A stretch of 64,000 nt of DNA from Candidatus Fermentibacterota bacterium. Lineage in GTDB: Bacteria; Fermentibacterota; Fermentibacteria; Fermentibacterales; JCC-6. Under the pieces are notes generated by a model. That model did not search any database and was not told the origin of the DNA. It worked only from the letters and a program-made list of their open reading frames with translations. Within the stretch, counting starts at the first letter, position 1. Each line of letters starts with the position of its first letter. This document shows, in pieces, positions 35,101-43,212 of the stretch. The translations under genes and the position numbers were made by a program. Where the stretch lies: assembly GCA_014728175.1 (NCBI GenBank), contig WJMA01000054.1, forward strand, positions 1 through 64,000, given 5' to 3'.

Positions 35101-36612
35101 AGCGAGGGAGTCACGCTTCAGCTCCCTCTCCATGTACTTGGCGATGGCTATGCCGTAATTGGTTTCCTGTACCCAGTCGTGCTCCTGGGTCAGGCCGCTC
35201 TCGAACTGGGATGCCAGGTCCTGCAGGGCCAGGTGGATCCTGTTGACCTCCTCCTCCAGTCGCTGCAGCCGCTGTAGGTCTTGCGAGCTGCCCCTGCTCT
35301 CGGCGATGCGCTCTACCTCGTCAACGCTGACTGCCAGGGCCTTCGTGGACTCCCTGCTTCGGCTGATCAGCACGTTCAATTCTCTACGCAGGCTCTCCTG
35401 GTCTATGTCGACAGGCATGGCCAGCTCCGACTCCAGGTTGCTCATCTCCACGAAGAGCTGCCGCAGCTGGGCCTCCTCCTCCTCGATCAGCTCGACCAGC
35501 TCCAGATCTCCCTGGGTGTAGGCCTCTTCCTTCAGCTCGGCCAGACCCAGACGGATGCGTTCCAGTCGTTCCCGCTCGGCCTCGTACTGCTCGTTGGGAG
35601 ATGATCCGCCCGACAGCAGGATGTCGTAGTAGTCCTCACCGCTCAGGTTCTCGCGGAGAAGCCTCTCGTACTTGTGAATGGCTATGTCCAGATCTTCGGC
35701 TCCCAGGGCGCAGTTGGCCATCGCCAGCTCGAACTCGGATCGGAGATCGGACCCCGGAACCTCCTCCAGTACTCTCTCCGCGAGATTGTAGGCGTCCTGG
35801 TAGCTCTCCTGACGCATCAGCGTCCAGACCTTGCCCAACATGGCCACGTCGTAGTAGGAGCTGAAGGGAGATATCTTGTCGTAGTACTCAAGGGCCTCCT
35901 CGTACCTTCCCTCCTCCTCAACCAGGAGCTGGGCCAGCGCGATCCGGGCCCGGTCGGCAAGATCGGTTTCCTTCTTGCTGAAACCGGCATTCTCTATAAG
36001 GTCGATGAGAACCTGCCTGGCCATGTCGATGTTGCCTTCCTCGACGTAGCCGACTGCCTTCAGATACCGGCCTAGCTTCGCGTAGTCCGACCCCGGGGAC
36101 ACGTCGTCGAGCATCTGCCTGGACCGCTCGAACTGCCCGAGATTGTGGTGACAGAGAGCGCTTACGATCAGCGACAGGTCCAGGTGCTCGAAACCCGGAG
36201 ACTCCTCCCTAAGTCGTGTTCCGTACTCCAAGGCCTGGTCGAAGCTCTGGAGCTGGAACTCTATGAGCTCCAGTCTGAACAGGGACCTATCGTAATATCT
36301 GGAATCGGGGAAGCTCTCGACGACGGACTTGAAGGCGTCTCTAGCCCACACTATCGACCCGGAGGTGTACAGCTGCTCACCCAGCTCGAAGGCGCTCTGG
36401 GCACTGGCCATTATGGCCCTCTGGCGGCGCAGCTGAACCAGCTCCGCCTCTATCCTGGTGAGTCTTTGCTCCTCCCTGGCGATCTGCTCCTCGAGGTTGC
36501 GACGCTCCTGACGGGCCCTCTCCAGAAGAATGCTTACATCTTCGTCCTCCTGGGCGGCAACGGGAAGGACAACGGCCATCGCCAGCATAACCAGCAGACA
36601 GGATCTAACCAT
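32095..36612 (-). CDS. Giant tetratricopeptide-repeat envelope protein
   Basis: 1505 residues. A signal peptide (VRSCLLVMLAMAVVLPVAA) is followed by a coiled coil (~residues 25-65, LLERARQERRNLEEQIAREEQRL). Dozens of TPR/Sel-like helical pairs follow, such as SRSVELYQRVLTNYPGSEVEDVALYSLGYC and EDAIRVFRDLAQLYPESELAPKGML. A strongly acidic Glu/Pro-rich tail (EEEEEEPEQVGEEVEEQPSEYEEEEGEGGG) ends CFLWPF. It is probably a periplasmic or outer-membrane scaffold of the motor complex, similar in architecture to TPR proteins of gliding clusters. The neighbouring genes are 11 bp upstream and overlapping downstream. Confidence 0.85.
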   Translation of the reverse strand: MVRSCLLVMLAMAVVLPVAAQEDEDVSILLERARQERRNLEEQIAREEQRLTRIEAELVQLRRQRAIMASAQSAFELGEQLYTSGSIVWARDAFKSVVESFPDSRYYDRSLFRLELIEFQLQSFDQALEYGTRLREESPGFEHLDLSLIVSALCHHNLGQFERSRQMLDDVSPGSDYAKLGRYLKAVGYVEEGNIDMARQVLIDLIENAGFSKKETDLADRARIALAQLLVEEEGRYEEALEYYDKISPFSSYYDVAMLGKVWTLMRQESYQDAYNLAERVLEEVPGSDLRSEFELAMANCALGAEDLDIAIHKYERLLRENLSGEDYYDILLSGGSSPNEQYEAERERLERIRLGLAELKEEAYTQGDLELVELIEEEEAQLRQLFVEMSNLESELAMPVDIDQESLRRELNVLISRSRESTKALAVSVDEVERIAESRGSSQDLQRLQRLEEEVNRIHLALQDLASQFESGLTQEHDWVQETNYGIAIAKYMERELKRDSLAYLGRMYAQRIDEAYTQKDTTMAEILIQQRQEESRALQARIQQAALESATYFEEYMASFPDSRFIPDVLVRLAQLYYDIDKANYLDRLDQAEGYVPEDYSRSVELYQRVLTNYPGSEVEDVALYSLGYCLSVMGDPTEAVSKYKTLLERWPNSELAPETYIRTGDYYFDSFEFDSARAYYRHVLDYPGMDPDHFQLGVYKLAWTEYMLNNYLKSAATFGYLIKDSQLMDSLGVSRRGGAMVDEAVEYIAHDFMEQKKGPPVSMATSFLDDFGDREVSFEVLKHMADFYREQGYWSDAIDSYEALLNRHPNHQRAPFFQARIAVCYEGMGDHEQAAVAREALVDEYGEQSEWAQEVGEEASMAAIDSLRGSSLEQAIAFYHNQAVEMAKESPAQARPYYESLTDRIEIYLQEYGDSRSTYDFRFLLGDAYYALGNYVEAGDTYMAVARDSISSQRREDAANNAWSSYFIAYDEQPGIDSAEVRQKQIEATNFYVESFPQGENAPQFLFGVAGNLYNAKKYNQARELYTTVYNQYPNCDYAARSARFIAAAYEAEEMYSDAEEWYSRASETAARTGEDLGEDVELLAATAAYRDASSLAESEDTSSLIAAAQRYEESARNHPESEIAPNALYDAGETFGKAGAIEDAIRVFRDLAQLYPESELAPKGMLRAAYMARELGRNEMAGDTYLEAYSMFPNYQDMGRALYSAAVAYEEAERMDLAVNVYDRIISERTGSADMMVHVYGRYGKHLYDMGSFSRARNMFQDCIEVYDQHRSGDPFFPAQSAFYLGEMAYEDYDALEVTTETAQRKTQLMQEAERWYGKALEYRNDVYFMAACVRAGELYEDFANAIAFMDPPAEIADDPNAVDEFYNSLYSRFYEPKMQQAQQVYRTALEKAVSSGIDNEWVEKAAEHLDLIAPGMPAEIGYVSETEEAAPTTGEPTEGAPEEGEETEEGFEAAEEPETEQPPSEEEEEEPEQVGEEVEEQPSEYEEEEGEGGGCFLWPF

Positions 36613-36623
36613 ACGGTATGCCC

Positions 36624-37559
36624 TCAGTCACCTTCCTCGAGCAGGTCTCGAAGCCTCTGAAGCTCGGACTCGGCCGCTCTGCGTCTGTCCTCCAGCTCCT
36701 GCAATCGCTGACGGGCTCGCTCGATGCGCTGCCTTTCCCTCTCCAACTCCATCCGGCGGGCTCCGATCAGTGGTCCGAACTGGGAACGCAAACCCAGGGA
36801 GAATTTGGAGTTCTGCATCACGTCCTGTCGGTTCTGGTTCTCCGGAGGGAATACGGCCATCTCCAGCTCGGCCCATGCGAGCTGCAAGGTAAAGTACCTG
36901 CTTATCTCGTAGCTAGCCCCGAAGTTGAGATCGCGGCCATCCTGCTCCAGCCCTACCGTGATGACCTCGTTCGGGTAGTAGACCAACGAACCGAAAAGCC
37001 CGTGGGCTATCGAGCTGCCTATGCCCAACGCCCCGCTGTCAATCACCCCTACGAATCTGCCTATGCCCATGCCCAGGCTGGCGGTGGCGGGTAAACCCAC
37101 GATGTACCTAAGATCTTTGGACAATACACCGTAGGCGGACCAGTTCTGGGAATGAGCGTAAGAGTAGTACTCTCCGTCGACCTTGAAATGCTCTATGTAT
37201 TCCTCGCCGGAGATGTTCTCCAGCCCGATGGCAAAGGCGGGTACGTCTATCCCTTCCTGGAGTATCCTTACCTTTACGTTTCCACATACACCGCCGTCCC
37301 CGAGGTAGCTGACGCCTATCTGCCCGTAGTTGAACAGGCCTACGTCCAGATGCCCGGTAACCATAAAGTCGCTGTCGGAGGATCCGGAGGAGTCCTCAAC
37401 GGTGTAGGCCGAAGCTCCCAACTCGACCTCGACCTCGGTGTGATCGAGGATGTAAGCGTCCGGCGAATCGAATACGCCGCTCCTGGCGAAGGGCAGCGAG
37501 CCGGCCCAGGCGGAGCAGGAAACAACCAATAAAATAACAGCGATTTTATGCATACTCAA
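36624..37559 (-). CDS. Predicted outer-membrane beta-barrel protein with C-terminal coiled coil
   Basis: 311 residues. The signal peptide is MHKIAVILLVVSCSAWA. The body alternates beta-like strands (EVEVELGASAY, HLDVGLFNYGQIGVSYL, YFTLQLAWAELEM) with a Gly-rich barrel feel. The last ~40 residues (MELERERQRIERARQRLQELEDRRRAAESELQRLRDLL) form a coiled coil, which could reach the TPR protein encoded next. It is the first gene of the motor operon. No family was recognised. Confidence 0.65.
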   Translation of the reverse strand: MSMHKIAVILLVVSCSAWAGSLPFARSGVFDSPDAYILDHTEVEVELGASAYTVEDSSGSSDSDFMVTGHLDVGLFNYGQIGVSYLGDGGVCGNVKVRILQEGIDVPAFAIGLENISGEEYIEHFKVDGEYYSYAHSQNWSAYGVLSKDLRYIVGLPATASLGMGIGRFVGVIDSGALGIGSSIAHGLFGSLVYYPNEVITVGLEQDGRDLNFGASYEISRYFTLQLAWAELEMAVFPPENQNRQDVMQNSKFSLGLRSQFGPLIGARRMELERERQRIERARQRLQELEDRRRAAESELQRLRDLLEEGD

Positions 37560-37684
37560 GCCTCCCGAACGAGGATTGACCTCTCGTCGTTTTCGGCTAA
37601 TCGGCCCTTTACCTTATCAATTATTCGGTGCACCGTATGATCGGTCAACCTTAAAGGCACCGCCTTCCCGAGCTTCGCCCGCAG

Positions 37685-37714
37685 TTGACTTGTAACGTTT
37701 TCATCTCGTAGTAT
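37685..37714 (+). promoter_or_regulatory. Candidate promoter that overlaps the annotated ATG of the beta-propeller gene
   Basis: TTGACT (37685-37690), 18 bp, TAGTAT (37709-37714). If used, the transcript would start after the ATG at 37713, so the gene would instead start at TTG 37758 or 37761, which has GGAGG (37749-37753) before it. No other good ribosome site fits the ATG. The promoter is plausible but untested. Confidence 0.35.
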
Positions 37715-40592
37715 GCCCTTTCAGCACACTTTGGTTCCAACCCTGTGTGGAGGTTGGTTGTTGCTCGCGGCTTTCGTGGCGATGCTACTGGCCATCGAGA
37801 CAGCTCAGCCCACATGGGAGATCGACATCCAGGCGACACCGGTTGGGGGTCCCCTTCTCGCTCCCCTTTCCAGCGGAGGTATGGTCACCTTCATACCTCT
37901 GGGAGATAGAGGATTAGGTGGTTGGGACGAGAACGGCGCTCCCCTGGAGGGATTTCCCCTGTCGGCGGGCGTCGGTGTCAACTGCAGGCCGGCCGTACTT
38001 ACCCGGGACGGCGGTTCAGCCCTCCTATGCTACGCGGACAAGAGCGGCTATTTGCATCTTTCGGAAACGACGGGCCGGGAGCTACCCGGCTGGCCGGTAG
38101 ATCTCGGTGCACCTCCGGTCACCGGTGTATCCGTCCTGGACCTGGATGAGGACGGCCGTTTCGAGATATCCCTGGGAACCAGCGATTCCAGGGTCCATTT
38201 GCTGGACGAGTCCGGACGCGAGCTGTCGGGTTGGCCCCTGGAGCTCGAAGGTAACCTTCTATGGCATCCTGTGGAGGCGATTCTGGGGGGCGAGGAGGGA
38301 AGGGGTCTGGTTCTCTCCCTGGCCAACTGCTACATCTACCTGGTGAGCAAGGAGGGGCGGGTACTGCCGGGATGGCCCGTAAATGTGGGCTTCGCCGCCG
38401 GCTGCAATCCCGTTGCCACCGATGTGGATGCCAACGGATTGACGGACGTGGTCTTTGCCGCCCAGAACCGAAGGGTCTACGCAGTCGACGTTATGGGCGA
38501 TCAGGTCGACAACTGGCCCTTCATTATGGACGACCGTCCCGTGAGGGGCTCGGTCGCCATAGGCCCTCTGGGGACCGGAATGTCCCTCCCGCAGGTGGCT
38601 CTTGCTACCCGCGACAGCCTGGTGTACCTGTTGAACAACGACGCCAGCCTGGCCGGCACTTGGCGGTGGCCCAACAGGCCCTCTGGTCAACCCACCTCAC
38701 CCATCATAGTCAACACCGGTCGAAGCAGAGGCGTTTTGGTGGGGTGTGACGACGGATACGTCTACTGTTGGGATGACGAGGGCAGGACGGTGGACGGTTT
38801 CCCCCTAGAGCACTGTCAGAAGATATTGCACTCTCCCGCGGCGGGAGACGTCACGGGAGACGGCAACCTGGAGGTGGTCGTGGTGGGGATGCACGGGTTG
38901 CTCAAGGCCTACAGTATCTCCGACAGCGGCTCCAGGCCCGGCCCCTGGCCGCAGTTGCTCTCCGACCATCGCAACAGCGGGAACTACGGTGCCACTTACC
39001 TACCCACTGCCCTACCCGGGGAGGTGACTGGAGAACAGAGCGGCCGGGTGAAGATCGGGTTCAGCGTAGAGGGCGGCAACTACGATGATCTGATAGTCGC
39101 CTACTCCATCGACGCGGGTTACGGCTGGAACCCGACCTCCAACTATACGCTGCAAGGAGATACCCTGATCTGGGACACCGGGGAGGATCTCTCCTCGGCA
39201 GACCTACCGGAGTGCAAGGTCAGAGTAACGCCCGTATCGGGCGATGAGCCGGGCATAGCCGGCACGACCAACATATTCCGGGTGGACAACAACGTACCTC
39301 CCACGCTCTACCTGGAGCAACCCGAGAGACTGGAAGATGGTCGGTACAGGATCTACTACGCGGTGGAGGACCCGGAGGCGGATATAATCCAGCTTCAGGC
39401 GCAATACTCCACGCCCGGCGGGATCTGGCGCAACGCCGATCTGTCAGGCAGTACCTTGGAGATAGAGCCATGGCTGTACGGGGAACCCGTCACCTGGATC
39501 CCCGGAGACGACGCGCTGGACCTGCCGCCCGACAGTCTATCCCTGCGGGTACGGGCGGCCGACTCGGACCCCGGACCATGGGACGTCCTGGAAACCCTTT
39601 CCGGGCAGGCGGGGCGCAGACTAACCGGGCAGATTCTTCCTCCCACGTCCGAGGTGGGAGGAATGGTTACCCTGGGCGTCAGGCTGACCGACCCGGGGGA
39701 CGATACCCTGGAGGTCAGCTACCAGTACTCGGTGGATGGCGGGGAAACCTGGAAGCCGGCCACGGTTACCGAACCGGAGGCGGGAGCACCCAGAACGTAC
39801 GACTTCGAGATCGTCTGGAACTCCGAGCGTGACGAGCCGGGCGTGGACCTGACCGACGTTCGCTTCCGGGCCATACCCGAAGACTTCGCCCGGGGAGTGG
39901 CGGTTCCCTCCTCCCCGTTCAGCGTCGACAACAACATCTCTCCCCGTATACGGGTGAAGTCCCCCGAAAGGTTCGACGTATTCCGCGGTCTGGTCCCGGT
40001 CAGATTCGAGGCATCCGACCGGGAGGGCGATGACCTGTGGATGGCCGTTGAGTACAGGTTGCACGGAAGCGAGCAATGGCTGGCCGCCGAGGGCTTGCGC
40101 AGCAGCGGGCCCTATCCGGAGCCTTCGTACGAATCGGTGGTGGATTGGAACAGCAGCGTCGACCTGCCCGGCGCTCGTGAGGTGGAGATAGACATGAGAT
40201 TCCTGGCCATCGACGGCGACACCACCCGGTCTCGGGTGATAGGTCCCATAGTTCTCAGGAACAACTCCCTCCCCGCCGTTCTTCAGGCGTCGGTGGCCGA
40301 AGTAGATCGAATCGGGGGGACGGTGGAGGTGGTCTTCGAGCTGGGAGACCCCGAGCAGAGGACCATCGACCTGGTCGCAGCCTACAGCACGGACAACGGC
40401 AGGACCTGGCAACCGGCCGACGTCTCGGGTAATCTCCGCGGTTTGGCAGGCAGGAGCTACCAGGGCTCTCTACTGTGGCGGTACGGGTCCCACCTGGGCA
40501 GGGGGGTCAGCTCGGCGTGGTTGAGGTTGACACCGGACGCCGGATCGGTGATCGGGTCGCCCCGAACGCTGGAGCTCTCCGACCTTAGGTAG
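37713..40592 (+). CDS. Exported beta-propeller (FG-GAP/PQQ-like) and Ig-like repeat surface protein
   Basis: 959 residues from the ATG at 37713, or fewer if a downstream TTG is used. A hydrophobic leader (WLLLAAFVAMLLAI) is followed by propeller-type repeats (GWPVDLGAPPV..DLDEDGRFEISLGTSDSRVHLLDESGRELSGWPLELEG, DVDANGLTDVVFAAQNRRVYAVD, GDVTGDGNLEVVVVGMHG) and the closing motif LLSDHRNSGNYG. Three or more Ig/fibronectin-like repeats then carry YSIDAGYGWNPT, YSVDGGETWKPA and YSTDNGRTWQPA. There is no sorting domain, so it may be a lipid-less surface or periplasmic binding protein. Function unknown. Confidence 0.75.
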   Translation: MPFQHTLVPTLCGGWLLLAAFVAMLLAIETAQPTWEIDIQATPVGGPLLAPLSSGGMVTFIPLGDRGLGGWDENGAPLEGFPLSAGVGVNCRPAVLTRDGGSALLCYADKSGYLHLSETTGRELPGWPVDLGAPPVTGVSVLDLDEDGRFEISLGTSDSRVHLLDESGRELSGWPLELEGNLLWHPVEAILGGEEGRGLVLSLANCYIYLVSKEGRVLPGWPVNVGFAAGCNPVATDVDANGLTDVVFAAQNRRVYAVDVMGDQVDNWPFIMDDRPVRGSVAIGPLGTGMSLPQVALATRDSLVYLLNNDASLAGTWRWPNRPSGQPTSPIIVNTGRSRGVLVGCDDGYVYCWDDEGRTVDGFPLEHCQKILHSPAAGDVTGDGNLEVVVVGMHGLLKAYSISDSGSRPGPWPQLLSDHRNSGNYGATYLPTALPGEVTGEQSGRVKIGFSVEGGNYDDLIVAYSIDAGYGWNPTSNYTLQGDTLIWDTGEDLSSADLPECKVRVTPVSGDEPGIAGTTNIFRVDNNVPPTLYLEQPERLEDGRYRIYYAVEDPEADIIQLQAQYSTPGGIWRNADLSGSTLEIEPWLYGEPVTWIPGDDALDLPPDSLSLRVRAADSDPGPWDVLETLSGQAGRRLTGQILPPTSEVGGMVTLGVRLTDPGDDTLEVSYQYSVDGGETWKPATVTEPEAGAPRTYDFEIVWNSERDEPGVDLTDVRFRAIPEDFARGVAVPSSPFSVDNNISPRIRVKSPERFDVFRGLVPVRFEASDREGDDLWMAVEYRLHGSEQWLAAEGLRSSGPYPEPSYESVVDWNSSVDLPGAREVEIDMRFLAIDGDTTRSRVIGPIVLRNNSLPAVLQASVAEVDRIGGTVEVVFELGDPEQRTIDLVAAYSTDNGRTWQPADVSGNLRGLAGRSYQGSLLWRYGSHLGRGVSSAWLRLTPDAGSVIGSPRTLELSDLR

Positions 40593-40595
40593 AGC

Positions 40596-41924
40596 TCATT
40601 CTCCCCCACCGGCCAGCTCGGACTTGCCGCCCGTGCGCATGAGGGTCAGCGGCGCCACCCCCCTGGCCCCAGAAGCCATCCTGCCCGCCAGCCCTCTGAT
40701 GTCCCATTGGGCGGCGGCGTCTTCCCTCAGACGGGAGAAGTGGTACAGCTCTCGGGCATTCATCTCCACCACCACCCGTCGGCGGTGCGCGTTGGTCAAG
40801 GCGTAGGCCCCCACCGGATGCCCGGCAAGCTCCCACAGCTCCGCAGATGAGGCTTCCGCCCGCCGAAGCATGTCTTCCAGGCCGGACGAGACGAAACTGG
40901 GCGGAACGGTGATCCCGGCGGAAGGCTCGTACCTGGAAACCAGAAGGGTACACATCCTGTGCCTTTTCAGCTGGGCGTAGGCGGTGGCCGAGAGACAGAG
41001 ATCGAACGTGTACCGAGCCAGCTCCCACTCCCTGGGGGGAAGATCGTGGGGGCCCAACGAGTCCAGAATAATTGCGAACATGCCTCGTGCATCGGCGGCA
41101 TCGAGCTTCCGCCACCTGTCCCTGCACCGCTCCAGGCTGCCGCCTTCCCGGGAGCGCACCAGCAGAGGTCCCACCACCCCGTCATCGTCCGCCCTGACCA
41201 GCTCCACCTCGTCGGCGAGCGACTTCCCGGCCGGCGGATGGCTCCATGACATCCGATCGACCTCCGTAGGATCCAGGTGCCTTAGAAGGGAGGGCGTCAC
41301 CTCTCTGGCCGCATTCAGCAACCCTTCCGAGAGTGCTCTCGCCTCCCCCAGAGGGTGCCCGGAGAGCTTGCGTATCATGTGCTCCAGCTCTCTGGCGTTG
41401 AGGGACATGCCCATCTGGCAGGTAGTGGCGAGGGGAAGCAGGTATCTGGCGTCCTCCTTGGCCCTTCCCTCCGAAAGACCATCGTCCAGGAGCTTTTCCA
41501 TCGCAGACCCGTAGAGCTCGAACAACCGTCGGACGTGCCGGGAGAACGGCTCGGCCAACTCCGTTTCTTCCAACTCGGGAGGAACCGCCCAATCCTCGGC
41601 CATCCTGACGTAACGCTGCGACTTCTCGGTAAAGCTGGCCAGCCGGAAGGACTGCAGAGCCTCCCCCACCAACCTGCTCAATCCCAGAACGTCGAAGTTG
41701 AAGAAGGCGTGCTCAGCGACCGACCCGTGTCCGTAGTCGAAGACTATCCTCCGGTTGGAGGACCTGGCTGCCCCCAGGTCGGAGGCCGCCTGGGCCCGAA
41801 GCTCCCCCACCGGTCTGGGGTCTCGGCTGATCCTAGCGTAGGCCGCGGATATGGTTTCCGGGGTGTCGCAACCGTGCTCCATGTCCGTATTGTAGCCGGC
41901 CAGCCTAACCTTCACCTCACTCAC
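40596..41924 (-). CDS. Flavin-dependent thymidylate synthase (ThyX-type), tandem-domain
   Basis: 442 residues from the GTG at 41924, with GGAGGGAGAAG upstream and a 4-bp overlap with the GH84 gene. It has two ThyX-like halves. The first keeps FRLASFTEKSQRYV, matching the SxNExSxRY part of the ThyX motif without its leading RH. The second has KRHRMCTLLVSRYEPSAG, which keeps RHR. The activity therefore may be formed from motifs split across halves. It would make dTMP from dUMP with FAD and methylene-THF, replacing ThyA. Whether it is active cannot be told from sequence. Confidence 0.75.
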   Translation of the reverse strand: MSEVKVRLAGYNTDMEHGCDTPETISAAYARISRDPRPVGELRAQAASDLGAARSSNRRIVFDYGHGSVAEHAFFNFDVLGLSRLVGEALQSFRLASFTEKSQRYVRMAEDWAVPPELEETELAEPFSRHVRRLFELYGSAMEKLLDDGLSEGRAKEDARYLLPLATTCQMGMSLNARELEHMIRKLSGHPLGEARALSEGLLNAAREVTPSLLRHLDPTEVDRMSWSHPPAGKSLADEVELVRADDDGVVGPLLVRSREGGSLERCRDRWRKLDAADARGMFAIILDSLGPHDLPPREWELARYTFDLCLSATAYAQLKRHRMCTLLVSRYEPSAGITVPPSFVSSGLEDMLRRAEASSAELWELAGHPVGAYALTNAHRRRVVVEMNARELYHFSRLREDAAAQWDIRGLAGRMASGARGVAPLTLMRTGGKSELAGGGE

Positions 41925-43102
41925 CTTCTCCCTCCCGACCCGGCGCACCCGGCCAGGGCTTTCGCCAGGGGATGCTCGAAGGGCAACCGCTCGAAGAGCA
42001 GCCGGGAGAGCTCTCTTAGGGCCGGTACGTCGGCGGGAGCCGACAGGGCATGCAGCGCGATCCCCAAGAACCTGGAAACGTCGAGAACGTAAGGGAGCAG
42101 GTCGTAACCCCCGCTCAGGTGGGGAAGCCGGTCCTGAAGCTCTCTCAGGTTCCCGCGCATCTTCCGCAGCCGCTCCGGAAGGCCGCGGGGAACCTCTCCG
42201 GTAATGGCTCCCACCATCTCTTCCAGCAGGCTCTCACCACCCGGACCGCATTCCCAGGGAAGGTAGTGGAACATCCTCAGCACCCTCCAGCCTTCTTCAT
42301 GCCCCTCGAACTCTGGCGGGGCGGCGGCCGCAGCTCCACACTCGGCAAGCATGGAGTAAACGGCATGAAGCGCAACCGGAAAGCACGACGAGGGGTTCAA
42401 CAGGTAGCCGTACCCTTCGCTTATCCTCCCCCGGACGTCTCCCATGTATATTCTGCGCAGGCAGTAGTCGTCGGCCAGGAGGTTGTCCCACGCGGCTACC
42501 CGGTGGCCCAGCAGCCTCTCTCCGTATTCCATGTCGGCAGGACCCAGGCTTCTGGAAACCACCTCCCCGCCCGTCCACAGCAGGGTCGCTTCCTCGGGTA
42601 TCGCCCCGGACAGCTCCTCCGTATAGCCCTCGTCCAGTTGCTTTTGGAACTCCGCGCAGTACACGGACGGACATACCAGAAGCGGCAGGTCGAAACGCTC
42701 CCCCATCCTCACCACCAGCCCGGACTGCGTTCCGGCAAGTTCGGGCCGCAGGGGCTCATCCAGGTCATCGAACAGCAGGGCGAGTCCTCCGGCCCCCTCT
42801 CTTACCGCCCTTTCGGCTTTACTTAGAACCCGGCGGTGATCATTGTTGCCGAAGCCCAACGGGCTGATCCCGAAGATGAATCTCACTCCAAGATCCGCCG
42901 AGCGGGCGATAGCTTCGGCTATGCTTTTCCATTGCCCGTCGGGATATGGCCGGCGCCATCGGATCCTGTGCCAGGGGTCGTTCTTCGGGGCGTACAGGTA
43001 AGCGGCATCGTCGAACCCGGAGATGGACTCGATCAGCCTCAGTCGCTGGTCGGGATCGAAGGGCTTGCCATAAAAGCCTTCTACAATACCCCTTAGAGCC
43101 AT
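41921..43102 (-). CDS. GH84-like beta-N-acetylglucosaminidase domain protein
   Basis: 393 residues from the ATG at 43102 (MALRGIVEGFYG). The hyaluronidase/NAGidase (GH84) signature IVEGFYGKPFDPDQRLRLIESI is at the start, YLYAPKNDPWHR follows, and the catalytic Asp pair is in LALLFDDLDEPL. There is no signal peptide, so it would act in the cytoplasm. GH84 enzymes remove O- or N-linked GlcNAc. Coupling to ThyX by GTGA is surprising and may be only operon convenience. Confidence 0.8.
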   Translation of the reverse strand: MALRGIVEGFYGKPFDPDQRLRLIESISGFDDAAYLYAPKNDPWHRIRWRRPYPDGQWKSIAEAIARSADLGVRFIFGISPLGFGNNDHRRVLSKAERAVREGAGGLALLFDDLDEPLRPELAGTQSGLVVRMGERFDLPLLVCPSVYCAEFQKQLDEGYTEELSGAIPEEATLLWTGGEVVSRSLGPADMEYGERLLGHRVAAWDNLLADDYCLRRIYMGDVRGRISEGYGYLLNPSSCFPVALHAVYSMLAECGAAAAAPPEFEGHEEGWRVLRMFHYLPWECGPGGESLLEEMVGAITGEVPRGLPERLRKMRGNLRELQDRLPHLSGGYDLLPYVLDVSRFLGIALHALSAPADVPALRELSRLLFERLPFEHPLAKALAGCAGSGGRR

Positions 43103-43212
43103 CTCAACCAATCCGGGACGGTTTTTGTTGACTTGCAGAACGAGGTTACCTAGCTTCCTGCCCAAATCGATGATCGAATGTGGACGATTTTCAAATATGG
43201 AGGTTTTACGGG

